From Streptomyces sp. NBC_00239 (lineage in GTDB: Bacteria > Actinomycetota > Actinomycetes > Streptomycetales > Streptomycetaceae), in contig NZ_CP108095.1 in assembly GCF_036194065.1 (NCBI RefSeq), positions 8,432,001 to 8,496,000 on the forward strand: a stretch of DNA of 64,000 nucleotides. Reading direction: 5' to 3'. The position numbers and the translations under genes are program-made. The notes under the pieces are model-generated. The model saw only the letters and a list, made by a program, of their open reading frames with translations, ran no database searches and was not told the origin of the DNA. Shown one piece after another: positions 44,601 through 53,415 of the stretch; within the stretch, counting starts at the first letter, position 1; every line of letters begins with the position of its first letter.

Positions 44601-47600
44601 GGTGCCCAGACCCTCGCCGGGGACGGCGGCACGCTCACCTTCGTCGCCCGCGACCCGGCCGTTCCCCTGGACAGCGCCACCATCAAGGTCGCCGACGGCG
44701 ACGCGCCCGGCCGCTGCGACCTGACCGTCACCGTCGGCTCCGACACCGAGACCTGGCGGTCGCTGCCGCGCAAGGCCGACCTGATGGCCGCCGCCCTGGC
44801 CGGGAGCCCCGGCCGGCCGGTGACGGTCGGCGCGGTCGCCCGGGTGACGGGCAGAAATGTGGAGCTGACCGGGGCCACCACCGTGCCGGTCCCGGCCAAG
44901 GCCCACCTCGTGATCGGCGGCACCGGCTACGCCGCGGAGGCCGACAACCCCACCGGCGCCAAGACGCTCACCCTCACGACGGCGGGCACCGCGATCAGGC
45001 CCGGCGACAAGGTCAGCCTGGTCGGCTACGACTGGGCCCGGGCGGAGTCCACCCGGGCCGCAGTCCTGCTGTCCGCCGGCTCCCGCCTGATCGGGCTCAC
45101 CCCGGGCGGCGTCGACTCCGTCCCCAACGGCACGGCCAAGGCGACGATCACCGGGCGCGGCTGCCGCTGGCGGGCCGAGATGCCCGGGCGGGCCTTCCTG
45201 TTCGACGGCAAGGAGCAGTACCTGACCCTGCCCGCCGGCCAGGCGCCTGGCGTCGCCCTCACCGGCGACCTGACCATGGAGGCCTGGGTCAACCCCGAGT
45301 CCGGGCAGGGCCGGGTCATCCACGCCGGCGCGAACGGATCGGGCTACTCCCTCGCGCTCGCCCCCGTCGCCCTCCCGGCCTGGCAGTTCGTCGGTGGCAC
45401 CAAGGCCGAGCTGACTCCCTCGCTCGACCTGGCGAACCGGGACTTCACCATCGAGCTGTGGGCCAAGCGCAACCAGTCCCGGGGCCGCGTCGAGCCGCTG
45501 CTGTTCCACGGCGCGACGGACGGCCGGGTCGACCAGTCCCTGCACCTGTGGGTCCACCCCGACGAGACCCTCTACTTCTCGCTGTACCGCGACGACCTGA
45601 AGACCACCCAGGCCTACCCGGACCTGGAATGGCACCACTGGGCCGCGGTGTACAAGAACGCCACCCGCGAGCAGATCCTCTACCGGGACGGCGTCGAGGT
45701 CGGCCGCCGCATCTCCAACGGGGCCTACACCGGCAACGGCCCGCTGATCCTGGGCCACTTCCCCTTCAACGGCGACTACCTCGACGGCCGGATCGACGAG
45801 GTCCGCGTATTCGGGCGGGCCCGCACCCAGCAGGAGATCTCCGCCGAGCGCCACCAACGGCTCTCCGGCCGGGAGCCCGGGCTGCTCGGGTACTGGACCT
45901 TCACCGGGCCGAGCGGCCCGGCCTCACCGATCAAGGGCTACCAGGTGGTGGCCCGGGTCGGCGACCGGGTGGTGCGCTCGGCGGAGCGTTTCCCGTGCAA
46001 CGAATGGGCGCACCTCGCCGCCACCTTCACCCAGTCCTGGGCCCTGAGCCTGAACGGCGGCGCGGGCCTGTCGGTGGCACCGCAGAACTCGCTGGACGTC
46101 CTGGAGGACCTCACCATCGAGACGTTCGTCCGGATCGACAAGCTCGGCGCCCCGATGGGCCTGCTCGCCAAGGGCGCGGTGGTCGACGGCGGCCGGGACG
46201 GCGTCCCGTACCAGTTGGGCATCCTGGCCGACGGCCGGGTGGAGTTCGCCTTCGCCGAGGCCGACGGCAAGGCGGTCCGGCACACCTCCGACCGGCCCGT
46301 GACGGCCGGCGCCTTCCAGCGGGTGACCGTGGTGCGGCAGCGCCGCAAGCCCGACACCTCCGCCACCGCCCAGGCGAACCCGAGCAGCCAGCCCGAACAC
46401 GACATCCGCTTCTACCTGGACGGCGCAGCCGCCGGCAGCCACCTGTACAGCGGCCCTGGTGCACAGTCCAACTCCAGCGAGCTGGAGCTCGGCCGTGGGC
46501 TGCACGGCGTCCTGTGCGAGGTGCGGCTGTGGAACTCCGCACGGCCGGCCGTGCAGCTCGGGCAGCCGGTCACCTCGCGCGAGAAGGGACTGCTGGCACG
46601 CTGGCCCTTCAACGAGAACGCCGGGAACGTCACCGTCGACGTCTCCGGCTCCTTCCCGGCCAAGCTGCGCGGCGCCCGCTGGACCCGCGACGTCGACCCC
46701 ACGGCCAGCCCGCTGCGGCTGTACCGCAACGGCGAGCCGCTGTCCGGGGGCCCCGTGACCGCGCAGGACACCGCCTCCTGGGGCGATGCCCAGTTCACCC
46801 TGGGCGCCCGCCTGGAAGGGGGCAAACCGACGGAGCCGCTGACCGGAACGCTGGAGGAGGTGCGGATCTGGCGCACCGTCCGCACCCAGGAGCAGATCAG
46901 CGACAACCTGTTCACCCGTCTGCGCGAGAACAAGCAGGACCTGCTCGGCTACTGGCCCTTCGACCGGGACTCCACCGAGCCCGGCACCACCTCGGTGCGC
47001 GACGAGGGCCTGCGCGGCAACCACCTGTCCTTCTCCGCGAAGCGGCCCCGCGTCCTGCTCTCCACCGCCCCCGTGTCCACCGACACCGCCCAGGTCCGCT
47101 CGGCCCTCGCCGACGTCCGCACCCCCTTCCACGACACCATCGCCGGCGCCCCCGGCGCCACCGAGTACGCCGACCTCCAGTACGACGCGAAGGGCGAGAC
47201 GCTCGGCGTGCTCAAGCGCTGCTACGGCTTCGTCCGCGACGGCCGCTGGCACCTGGTCACCGGCTACAAGGTGGGCGACCTGACCACCGAGTGGGTCGGC
47301 CAGGCCCAGTTCGACCCGCAACTCGTGGGCTACATCGAGGGCGCCCCGCCGGTGCCCTCGGAGAACCTCACCGACAAGGCCGACGGCTACGCCGCCGCCT
47401 CCTCGGTGGAGTTCGCCGAGGCCAACCAGGTGGTGCGGAGCCTGTCCTCCAGCAAGACCCGCAGCGTCAACGCCGCCTTCGGCTTCGCGGTGGGTGCCGA
47501 GACCGATGCCAGCGTCCTGTCGATCACCGCTCCGGCCGGCTTCGGCATCGCGACCCCGCTCGCCGAGGCCCAGTTGAAGGTCGGCCTGACGGGCCGCCTG

Positions 47601-49004
47601 GAGTTCTCCAACACCTGGAGCGAGGACACCAAGGTCAGCCAGGGAACCAACACCGCCCGCAAGGCCAAGCTGGCCCTGACGGGCTACACCGAGGACGCCG
47701 CCAAGGTGCTGAACTCCGCCATCGGCCGCCGGTACGTGCCCGCCAACACCGGCATGGCGCTCGTGCAGTCCCAGACCGCCGACGTCTTCGCGCTGCGGCT
47801 GGCGCACACCGGCGCCCTGGTCGCCTACCGGATGCTGCCCAACCCGGACATCCCGCTGGACTGGAACCTCATCCACTTCCCGATCAACCCCCGCTACACC
47901 AAGCAGGGCACCTTGGACGGCGCGGTCGGCTTCGACGACCGCGGCAAGGTCACCGACCCCGACTACCCCACCGCCATCGGCTACGGCGAGTACAGCTACT
48001 TCAAGCCGCGGGACGCCTACGCGCTCAAGCGCCGGATCACCCGCGACCAGCAACGGCTGCACGCCTTCTACGAATCGGTCTCGACCGAGACCCACCGTGC
48101 GGACCCGACCCAGGGGCAGGCCAAGGCGCTCCTGCGCTCGATGGGCGTGTCCGTCGAGCAGCAGGAGACCGGGCGCAGCACCGCCGGCAGCGCCGCCGCA
48201 ACCGGCTTCTCGCACCGGGACCTGGCCAACACCTACGTCTGGACGGCCCAGGGCGGCTTCTTCGCCGAGACCACCGAGGCCACCGACGCCGTCAGCGAGA
48301 CCACCTCCGGCTCCTACGCGCTCAACGGCAGTCTCGGCGGCACCTACGGGGGCAACTTCGGTGTCACCGGTGTGAACTTCTACGGCCAGCTCGAGGCCTC
48401 CGTGGGCGGCGGTTTCAGCGTCACCCGGGCCAAGGGCAAGGACGCCTCCCGCAGCTTCGGCCTCGACGTCCAGTGCGCACCCTCGGGAGACCTGCAGCGC
48501 CGCGACAAGGACGGCAAGCCCGTCTACGACGCGGCGGGCAAGCCCGTCCTGGTGCCGGGCAAGGTGGACGCCTACCGCTTCCTCACCTTCTACCTCGGCG
48601 AGAACAGCGCCAACTTCGACGACTTCTACCACAAGGTCGTCGACCCCACCTGGCTGTCGGGCAGCGACGCCCCCGACGCCGCCGCCCTGCGGCAGACCCG
48701 CCAGAGCTCCGCGAAACCCCCGTGCTGGCGGATCCTGCACCGCGTCACCTACGTCAGCCGGGTGCTCGCACCCGTCCCGCCGCCCGGAGCGCCGCCGCTG
48801 GAGAAGGCGATGCGCGCCGAGAACATCGACAGCAACTACGAGCTGATCAAGCGCCTCGAACCGTACGTCCGCCCCGCCGCCACCAGCACCGGCGCCCTCG
48901 CCACCGCCACCCGCGCGGCCCTGGCCGCCCAACTGCCCGAACTCCTCCCGCACGCCATCGAGATCACCGACTACCTCAGCCGCTACTTCGGCATGGAGAA
49001 CTGA
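41682..49004 (+). CDS. giant multi-LamG protein with coiled coils
   Basis: 2440 residues in one unbroken frame from a GTG at 41682 (GGGAGGGG five bases upstream; the in-frame ATG at 41661 is less good). No signal peptide. Domains in order: about 1-320, unknown beta-rich; 327-512, LamG-like jellyroll (YSIEAWVKPASYDG, GDVDELRIWDRVRSAAE); 631-692, coiled coil; 693-845, beta-trefoil-like; 851-907, coiled coil; 1169-1411, LamG pair (TMEAWVNPESGQG, GRIDEVRVFGRARTQQE); 1457-1765, LamG pair (TIETFVRIDKLG, LEEVRIWRTVRTQEQ); 1807-2440, a C-terminal module with two Ser/Thr/Gly-rich amphipathic stretches (SVNAAFGFAVGAETDASVLS; GSYALNGSLGGTYGGNFG). The last feature recalls membrane-inserting hairpins of pore-forming proteins, but that is inference. 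It stands alone, ended by a hairpin. Confidence 0.88.
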   Translation: MASQESLLKTYGDRSYLHVTMARHQGTTIAFAMDASRRIVYSVLDLAGPQAKGGADTAYWSDNPAEVVFPRELAEVGYAVVGATAMPTVKRGGAEAAVDERPTAAETDPFLSTTARLTADAPFHVISDGTYVVVLRQSVGETHPDAVYKLTGGGCSGSASRTDYMLSGGKKVPLVRDTLLCDRFLLVDGKLKPVLEVRYKRSRHATRPESAKDSLGTEDMEGRPFHEPTQELSFVRHLTQGRFAAVLVPTAISGVQRWQLFAHNDATGRVDSFSVEQGTQGLFNTRGTRFYTSPDPLYRDAVFERSPGNCPFTGRELVPVTGTEGRAETAMRLNGTDAHLDLGDPAALRFGGRAYSIEAWVKPASYDGPVLARSGEYLLAVDAAGLVSLTHQGAPSPLLSTESVPTDAYTHIAATFDGTTAKLYVNGRPAGSGALPFTPATGVHTLVGKHSSGGADRLFKGDVDELRIWDRVRSAAELTEDMSYRLIGNEPGLLAYYRFDEGTGSTANDQTDRALHGTLGGGVQWTGSDAPVGDHPGVRRDSFVLKGRSVVSGMSAVLYHQQENVVAGYRPDPKPAKRQARVLLAFAARYGQNPCLASLDFAVGRDGRLAQAPDVLDPAVLKRPTKGQDSEQVSALQQLIKRLEPEVASLQSEITRLAGTAGRVAEYQAEVDRLKPGFDDLERRYRAEKDLVTSWVYSLELRTPRQLASGHLAQSLFAILTSEYEAGVQFVPPNGPRTTWWLDDTGQSQNGRPCYFLVARERNRDLRVTGNSTSETARLSTIVREPGNVSAQFQLIAEGEYVRIVNRGSRLAIGLPSTYQLPHLVQSSECLTADSGLFKMTRLSMRSGVDVAYLAAKEKLDAARQLLQEARTAQQRVAELQLVLAAKQAELKDARDQLARLSTALQGDDDLTVAMPLLAVDSTGLSLSGGLLEFARGTDRPALLDSGTGNVVLYFRGAENQFFAVYYDTAVVRGAQTLAGDGGTLTFVARDPAVPLDSATIKVADGDAPGRCDLTVTVGSDTETWRSLPRKADLMAAALAGSPGRPVTVGAVARVTGRNVELTGATTVPVPAKAHLVIGGTGYAAEADNPTGAKTLTLTTAGTAIRPGDKVSLVGYDWARAESTRAAVLLSAGSRLIGLTPGGVDSVPNGTAKATITGRGCRWRAEMPGRAFLFDGKEQYLTLPAGQAPGVALTGDLTMEAWVNPESGQGRVIHAGANGSGYSLALAPVALPAWQFVGGTKAELTPSLDLANRDFTIELWAKRNQSRGRVEPLLFHGATDGRVDQSLHLWVHPDETLYFSLYRDDLKTTQAYPDLEWHHWAAVYKNATREQILYRDGVEVGRRISNGAYTGNGPLILGHFPFNGDYLDGRIDEVRVFGRARTQQEISAERHQRLSGREPGLLGYWTFTGPSGPASPIKGYQVVARVGDRVVRSAERFPCNEWAHLAATFTQSWALSLNGGAGLSVAPQNSLDVLEDLTIETFVRIDKLGAPMGLLAKGAVVDGGRDGVPYQLGILADGRVEFAFAEADGKAVRHTSDRPVTAGAFQRVTVVRQRRKPDTSATAQANPSSQPEHDIRFYLDGAAAGSHLYSGPGAQSNSSELELGRGLHGVLCEVRLWNSARPAVQLGQPVTSREKGLLARWPFNENAGNVTVDVSGSFPAKLRGARWTRDVDPTASPLRLYRNGEPLSGGPVTAQDTASWGDAQFTLGARLEGGKPTEPLTGTLEEVRIWRTVRTQEQISDNLFTRLRENKQDLLGYWPFDRDSTEPGTTSVRDEGLRGNHLSFSAKRPRVLLSTAPVSTDTAQVRSALADVRTPFHDTIAGAPGATEYADLQYDAKGETLGVLKRCYGFVRDGRWHLVTGYKVGDLTTEWVGQAQFDPQLVGYIEGAPPVPSENLTDKADGYAAASSVEFAEANQVVRSLSSSKTRSVNAAFGFAVGAETDASVLSITAPAGFGIATPLAEAQLKVGLTGRLEFSNTWSEDTKVSQGTNTARKAKLALTGYTEDAAKVLNSAIGRRYVPANTGMALVQSQTADVFALRLAHTGALVAYRMLPNPDIPLDWNLIHFPINPRYTKQGTLDGAVGFDDRGKVTDPDYPTAIGYGEYSYFKPRDAYALKRRITRDQQRLHAFYESVSTETHRADPTQGQAKALLRSMGVSVEQQETGRSTAGSAAATGFSHRDLANTYVWTAQGGFFAETTEATDAVSETTSGSYALNGSLGGTYGGNFGVTGVNFYGQLEASVGGGFSVTRAKGKDASRSFGLDVQCAPSGDLQRRDKDGKPVYDAAGKPVLVPGKVDAYRFLTFYLGENSANFDDFYHKVVDPTWLSGSDAPDAAALRQTRQSSAKPPCWRILHRVTYVSRVLAPVPPPGAPPLEKAMRAENIDSNYELIKRLEPYVRPAATSTGALATATRAALAAQLPELLPHAIEITDYLSRYFGMEN

Positions 49005-49010
49005 CCCCCG

Positions 49011-49042
49011 GCCTGGCCCTCCGGCACCCCGGAGGGCCAGGC
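49011..49042 (+). terminator. hairpin after the giant gene
   Basis: A perfect 14-base stem (GCCTGGCCCTCCGG against CCGGAGGGCCAGGC) with a CACC loop, seven bases after the stop codon. Confidence 0.9.
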
Positions 49043-49107
49043 GCAGCAGACGGCTGCCGCCCACCCCACACCCGCCGCGGGGATCCCCTTGGAAGTGACC
49101 ATCTGGA

Positions 49108-49317
49108 CTAGATGGCCGTGACGTTGGCTGCGGACGGGCCCTTCTGCCCGTCCTGGATCTCGAACTCGACGTTCTGTCCTTCGGTGAGGGTCTTGAAGCC
49201 GTTGCCCTGGATCGCGGAGAAGTGGACGAAGACGTCCTTGCTGCCGTCAGCGGGCGTGATGAATCCGAACCCCTTCGATTCGTTGAACCACTTCACTTGG
49301 CCTTTGAGCTTCGACAT
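49108..49317 (-). CDS. CspA-type cold-shock protein
   Basis: 69 residues from the ATG at 49317 with AAGGAG five bases upstream. The RNA-binding motifs are KGFGFI and DVFVHF, and the start is [14 protein letters not shown]. Size and sequence match the many small cold-shock proteins of Streptomyces, single-strand nucleic-acid chaperones in the cytosol. It stands alone, convergent with the giant gene. Confidence 0.95.
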   Translation of the reverse strand: MSKLKGQVKWFNESKGFGFITPADGSKDVFVHFSAIQGNGFKTLTEGQNVEFEIQDGQKGPSAANVTAI

Positions 49318-49357
49318 GTGCACTCCTTCGGTCGTGCTGACGAGTAGGTGGCCGGGG

Positions 49358-50383
49358 TCAGGGGAGGGTGAGGCCGGTGGTGCCGTCGAGGGCGGTGACC
49401 TCGCCGGTGAGGGCTCCGTTGTTGGCCAGTCCGGCGCCGCCGCCGGGGCGTCCGGGGCCGCCGTTGCCTCCCAGGAGGGTGCCGGCGGGCAGGGTCGGGC
49501 CGGTGACGACGAGCTGGTCGTTGTTGCCGTGGCCGCCGTTGCCGCCTTCCTCGCCCTGGTGACCGGCCCGGCCTCCGTTGGCGCCCCGGATGTCCACGGT
49601 CCCGGTGACCTGGGTGACTCCGTCGGTGCCGTGGCCTCCGTTGCCGCCTTCGCCGGAGGCGCTGGCGTTCCCGCCCCGCCCGCCGCTGATCACCGCCCGG
49701 TTGTCCGGGTTGCCGAGCAGGTAGATCTCGCTGTTGCTGCCGTCACCGCCCGCTCCGCCGTCGGCGTCCCAGTTGGCGGGCGACATCGCGCTGCCGCCGG
49801 GGCCGCCGCCGGCGATGACGGTGCCCTGGGCGGTGATGTTGCCGTCGTTGCCGATGCCGCCGGTGCCGCCGTCTCCCCTCTTGATCCCTCCCTCGCCTCC
49901 GCTGCCGCCGATGACGGTGATGTGGTCGATGCCGCCTCCGCCGAGGATGGTCCGGTTGTTGCCGTCCCCGCCGTTCCCGCCGCGATCGGTCACGTATCCG
50001 TCGTCGCCGTCGCCGCCCCTGACGAAGATGGTGTCGTTGCCGGGGCCGCCGTCGATGGTCCCGTCGTTGCCGATCTGGCCGTTGCCGCTCGGGGTGCCCG
50101 ACGAGGTCTCGCCCAGGACGATGATCGTGTCGTTCCCGGCCCCGGCTTCGACGGACGTACCACGCACGACGCCTTCTCCGCAGCGGATCGTGTCGTCACC
50201 GCTGGTGCCGTGGATCGTCGTCCCCGACACCTCGACGAAGTTGACGGTGCAGGTGATCGACGGGGCGGCCGACGCCTGGCCGGGTATCGCGACGACCATG
50301 CCGCATGCGGCAGCCAGGGCGGCGGTGGCGGAGAGCGTGGCCCTCCACGACACGGAGCAGACGGACGGACGGTACACAGACAT
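49358..50383 (-). CDS. secreted glycine-rich RTX-like protein
   Basis: 341 residues from the ATG at 50383 with GGGGAG upstream. A signal peptide ([20 protein letters not shown]) ends near ASA. Residues about 55-105 hold calcium-binding RTX-like nonapeptides ([36 protein letters not shown]). From about 110 on there are many GNGGHG, GGEGG and GGAGGDG runs interleaved with short hydrophobic strands (THxTVIGG), resembling PE_PGRS tails. It is probably a calcium-dependent beta-roll surface or secreted protein. No type I secretion genes are nearby; the Sec signal makes them unnecessary. Confidence 0.8.
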   Translation of the reverse strand: MSVYRPSVCSVSWRATLSATAALAAACGMVVAIPGQASAAPSITCTVNFVEVSGTTIHGTSGDDTIRCGEGVVRGTSVEAGAGNDTIIVLGETSSGTPSGNGQIGNDGTIDGGPGNDTIFVRGGDGDDGYVTDRGGNGGDGNNRTILGGGGIDHITVIGGSGGEGGIKRGDGGTGGIGNDGNITAQGTVIAGGGPGGSAMSPANWDADGGAGGDGSNSEIYLLGNPDNRAVISGGRGGNASASGEGGNGGHGTDGVTQVTGTVDIRGANGGRAGHQGEEGGNGGHGNNDQLVVTGPTLPAGTLLGGNGGPGRPGGGAGLANNGALTGEVTALDGTTGLTLP

Positions 50384-50469
50384 CGGATCTCCCCAAGACG
50401 CCAGCTCTGCGGGCAGGATCATCAGGAGAACCGCCCGCGCGACCGGGTTCACCCCCATCGCGTGATCAT

Positions 50470-51419
50470 CTCTCCCCTGCAGGAGTCCGCCTACTCCGGC
50501 GGCTGGAACCTTTGGCCGAAGAAGATCGACTCACGGGGCTGTCGGCCCATGTGATCGCCGAACTCATCGCCGAGGTAGGTCCGTTGTGGCATGAACGGCA
50601 CCGGGAAAGACTGGATTCCAGGCCACGGCAGCGGGCCGTCGCGCTGGTGCAAAGCACCGGCTGGTCTTCGTCGACCGGCTCCTGGCCACGCTCGTTCACC
50701 TTCGCCACGGTGCTACTCATGACGTGCTGGCCTGCTGGTTCGGCGTTGACCGTTCCACGATCACCGGGGCGATCGGCGAGGTGCGGCCCCTGCTCGCAGC
50801 CCGTGGTTGCACCATCGCGGCCGGCATCCGGCTCCGCACCCTCGCCGAGGTCATCGAACACCTTGGCGCCAGCGGGCAGACCGGGATCATCGACGGCACC
50901 GAGATCCGGGTCCGCAGGCCCTCCGCTGGCCGCAAGGACCGGGAGAAGTTCATCTCCGGCAAGAACAAGCAGAACGGGGTCAAGGCCATGGTCCTCACTG
51001 ATGCCGGCGGCAGGCTCCTGTTCTGCAGTCCAGCCCAGCCAGCGAGCTGTGCCGACATCAGCCACGCCCGGCAGTTAGGCCTGGTCAAGCACCTGGCTAG
51101 CGGCCCAGCCGTGGAGATCCTTGCCGATGCCGGCTACCAGGGCCTGGGCGCCCAGACCGGCGGCCGCGTGGTGACACCACCGCACCGCAAGTTCAAGAAG
51201 AACCCACCGGAGTGGTACGAGGAGATCTACCAGCGCCAGCGCAAGGCGCACTCGTCACGCCGGATCCGCGTCGAGCACGGCATCGCACACCTCAAGAACT
51301 GGCGAGCACTCGCTCGCCACCACGGCCGTCGCGAGCACATGAGCGACACGATCCAAGCCATCGCCGGACTGCTCTCACACCAGCAGACCGCCACCCGCGG
51401 GGCCCGTCAGCCACAGTGA
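50470..51419 (+). pseudogene. IS5-type (DDE_Tnp_4) transposase with a one-base deletion
   Basis: One frame gives LTGLSAHVIAELIAEVGPLW and RERLDSRPRQRAV, then breaks near 50641. The next frame gives HRLVFVDRLLATLVHLRHGA, the helix-turn-helix CWFGVDRSTITGAI, and DDE motifs: IIDGTEIRVRRP, LADAGYQGL and RRIRVEHGIAHLKNW, ending at 51419. One added G (GTCGCGCTGG to GTCGGCGCTGG) joins them as RAVGAGAKHR. Some IS5 elements use frameshifting by design, but this break is not at a slippery sequence. I did not find clear terminal repeats. Confidence 0.75.
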
Positions 51420-51582
51420 CCACCGGACCGACCTGCACCCTTCGACGCGTCACCGCCAACCATGCACGAGCTCGTTAGTCGGCGCGAGCCGCTGACAAGA
51501 CCCGGCGTCCGTGGCACGTTGGATCCTGTCACGGGCCGCGGGCAGGGCCGCGGGCCGTACACGATGGAGGGGGAGCCGTTCC

Positions 51583-52173
51583 ATGCCCAAATTCGCCGCG
51601 TCCGCCGAAGAAGCCGACCAGGACCTGCGGGAGTACTGCGAGTCCATCGGGTTCGACCCCGAGTGGGTCGCCCCCGAGAAGTGGGCCTCGTCGGTCTCCA
51701 TCGCCCAGCAGAAGCAGTACGGCTTCGAGGAGGCCCACAAGACCATCGACAGCGACAAGGACGAGCTCCGCAAGGACGCCGCCGCCAAGGCCCGCAAGGC
51801 CAAGCTCGCCGGCGACGCCGCCGGACTGATCGCCGCCCTCAAGGTCCACTACGCCCTCAAGGACTCGCTGGTCCGCGAGATCATCGATCAGTGCGCCGCC
51901 ACCTACCTCGGGGGCGAGCGGGTCAACCTCGGCCTCGGCGGCAAGCCGATGGACCGTGAGACCTACTCCGAGCTGCGCAAGGAATGGCGGGCCGCCTCGG
52001 CCCTCGCCACCGGAGGCGTCTTCTCCGACTTCGTCAGCCACGACCCCCAGGACAAGGCCGCCCTCGGCAAGGGCGCCGTCGGCGCCACGCTCGCGCGCCG
52101 CGGGGTGCAGGGGAACCTGCTCATGCGCATCAACGGCGTCCGCTTCAACATGCACATCGACATAGCGGACTGA
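51583..52173 (+). CDS. hypothetical protein
   Basis: 196 residues from the ATG at 51583, where GGAGGGGGAG is the ribosome-binding site. It reads AEEADQDLREYCESIGFDPE at the start, has a Lys/Asp-rich helical part (KTIDSDKDELRKDAAAKARK) and ends NLLMRINGVRFNMHIDIAD. Cytosolic, no membrane segment. I do not recognise the family. It is next to the IS5 element and stands alone. Confidence 0.65.
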   Translation: MPKFAASAEEADQDLREYCESIGFDPEWVAPEKWASSVSIAQQKQYGFEEAHKTIDSDKDELRKDAAAKARKAKLAGDAAGLIAALKVHYALKDSLVREIIDQCAATYLGGERVNLGLGGKPMDRETYSELRKEWRAASALATGGVFSDFVSHDPQDKAALGKGAVGATLARRGVQGNLLMRINGVRFNMHIDIAD

Positions 52174-52333
52174 CCCCCACCCGGCGGCCGGGCCAACGGA
52201 CCCACGGGGCTCCGCCCCCACCCCGGAAACCCGGCCGCTCCGCCCTCGGACCCCTTCTCCGTCGTGCAGCATTCGCACGCCCCGGGCGGCACACGGCTGC
52301 TGCTCGTGCAGCAGGACCGACCTCACCGGTGCA

Positions 52334-52560
52334 GTGGTCACTCGCCCGTCCGGTGACCAACGCAGGCACCCGGCCGGCAGCGAGACCTGGATCGCCGAGG
52401 AGGACCGGCCGACCTCGGGCCCGCCGCCCCTTGGCACCCGGGACGGCAACTTCACCTTGATCGACATCGCCGGCGGCAACAACCTGCAGCTCTATGTCTG
52501 CCCTTCTTCTCCTTGTCACCCCCACTTCGAACTGGTCCAAGGAGCTCGCGCAAAATCCTT
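52334..52560 (+). other. possible small protein or gene fragment
   Basis: A frame from GTG 52334 reads SETWIAEEDRPTSGPPPLGT, then FTLIDIAGGNNLQLYVCPSS and HPHFELVQ, after which the composition turns non-coding although no stop occurs for a long way. It may be a gene remnant of about 75 codons. Nothing else convincing lies in 52174-52676. Confidence 0.3.
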
Positions 52561-52676
52561 CGCGCCGACACCTACGCCACCGATCGACACCGCGATCGAT
52601 ACTCCGGTCAGCGACCTTGGCCCACTGCCGGAGATCCCCATGACGGTCCCTGGCCCAGACGCCGTCGGGCGGCCTT

Positions 52677-52797
52677 TCAGACGTCGCCACGCACCGGAAG
52701 GGGACGGACGACGGCCGTGGGCCGTCGCAGGGCGTCGTTCTCGGTCGCCAACTGCCGGATCATCTCCGCGTGGACCTCCACCGTCCTCGGTCAGCGC
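52677..52797 (-). pseudogene. DUF6262-like (transposon accessory) remnant
   Basis: Reading leftward: RTVEVHAEMIRQLATENDAL, then RRPTAVVRPLPVRGDV and a stop. The tail of DUF6262 proteins, encoded with Tn554-type recombinases, has this layout (a heptad-like AENxxLRxxL helix followed by VxPLP). Only about 40 residues survive. Short repeats of GGGGGCCGGCCGTC lie just beside it (52807-52840). A weak call. Confidence 0.35.
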
Positions 52798-52913
52798 CGC
52801 GGGCCGGACCGCCGGGGGCCGGCCGTCGGGGGCCGGCCGTCGGATATGTGGAAGACGCCGCTGCTGCGGGCGATCCGCTGCTCGTCGGCCGGACTCGACG
52901 CCGCGAGGCTGCC

Positions 52914-53340
52914 GTGCTCAGGAAGATCGCCGTCGTGCTGACGGCCGCCCGCGCTCAGCGCACCCACCATTCCGGCCACGGCCGCGGAGCCGGGCACCAC
53001 CGCAGTCAAGTACAGGGACTGCCCGGCCTCCGTCTGGGCCGGGGGCGACACCAGCTGCCACACGGCCTACACCGGCTCCAAGTGGTACACCGGCGACTGG
53101 GTCGCCCTCCACTTCCGCGGGGACACCACCGCCTGGGCCAACGGATACACACCGAACAACGTCGACTTCGAAATCATCGTGACCAACGGCAGCACCTGGG
53201 CGTACTCACCCTGGAAACGCGGAGGCACCGGAGTCGGCACCTCCGCAGCCCCCATCCAGACCGGTGCGGACAACTGGGGCATGCTCAGGTACGCCAACGG
53301 CTACCAGTTCTCCGTGTACATCGGCACGCAGCCCACGGCC
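52914..53340 (+). pseudogene. small secreted protein with a one-base deletion in the signal peptide
   Basis: A GTG at 52914 (GAGG upstream) starts VLRKIAVVLTAA; the next frame continues ALSAPTIPATAAEPGTTAVK, then a mature part with YRDCPASVWAGGDTSCHTAY, GDWVALHFRGDTTAWANGYT and YQFSVYIGTQ. Adding one C near 52948 yields LTAAPALSAPTIPATA, a normal signal peptide. The mature part is beta-rich with a likely disulfide; the family is unknown. No stop follows until 53565, inside the kinase gene, so the 3' end may be damaged too. Confidence 0.55.
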
Positions 53341-53415
53341 GCACCTGCGGACCGGGCCGCACTCCGACGTACGCGGCTTTGTCCTCTTCCTCGCCGGGTA
53401 GGAAGGCCCTCTCGC

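Noticed and set aside
45924..49064. A minus-strand open frame of more than 1000 codons opposite the giant gene
   Set aside because: Its protein is low-complexity Gly/Val/Arg; the plus strand encodes recognisable LamG domains.
41639..49111. A second long plus-strand frame overlapping the giant gene
   Set aside because: Arg/Gly/Pro-rich shadow of the real frame with no domains.
49358..50383. Mycobacterial PE_PGRS protein
   Set aside because: The GGxGG runs are similar, but there is no PE domain; it has a Sec signal and RTX-like repeats instead.
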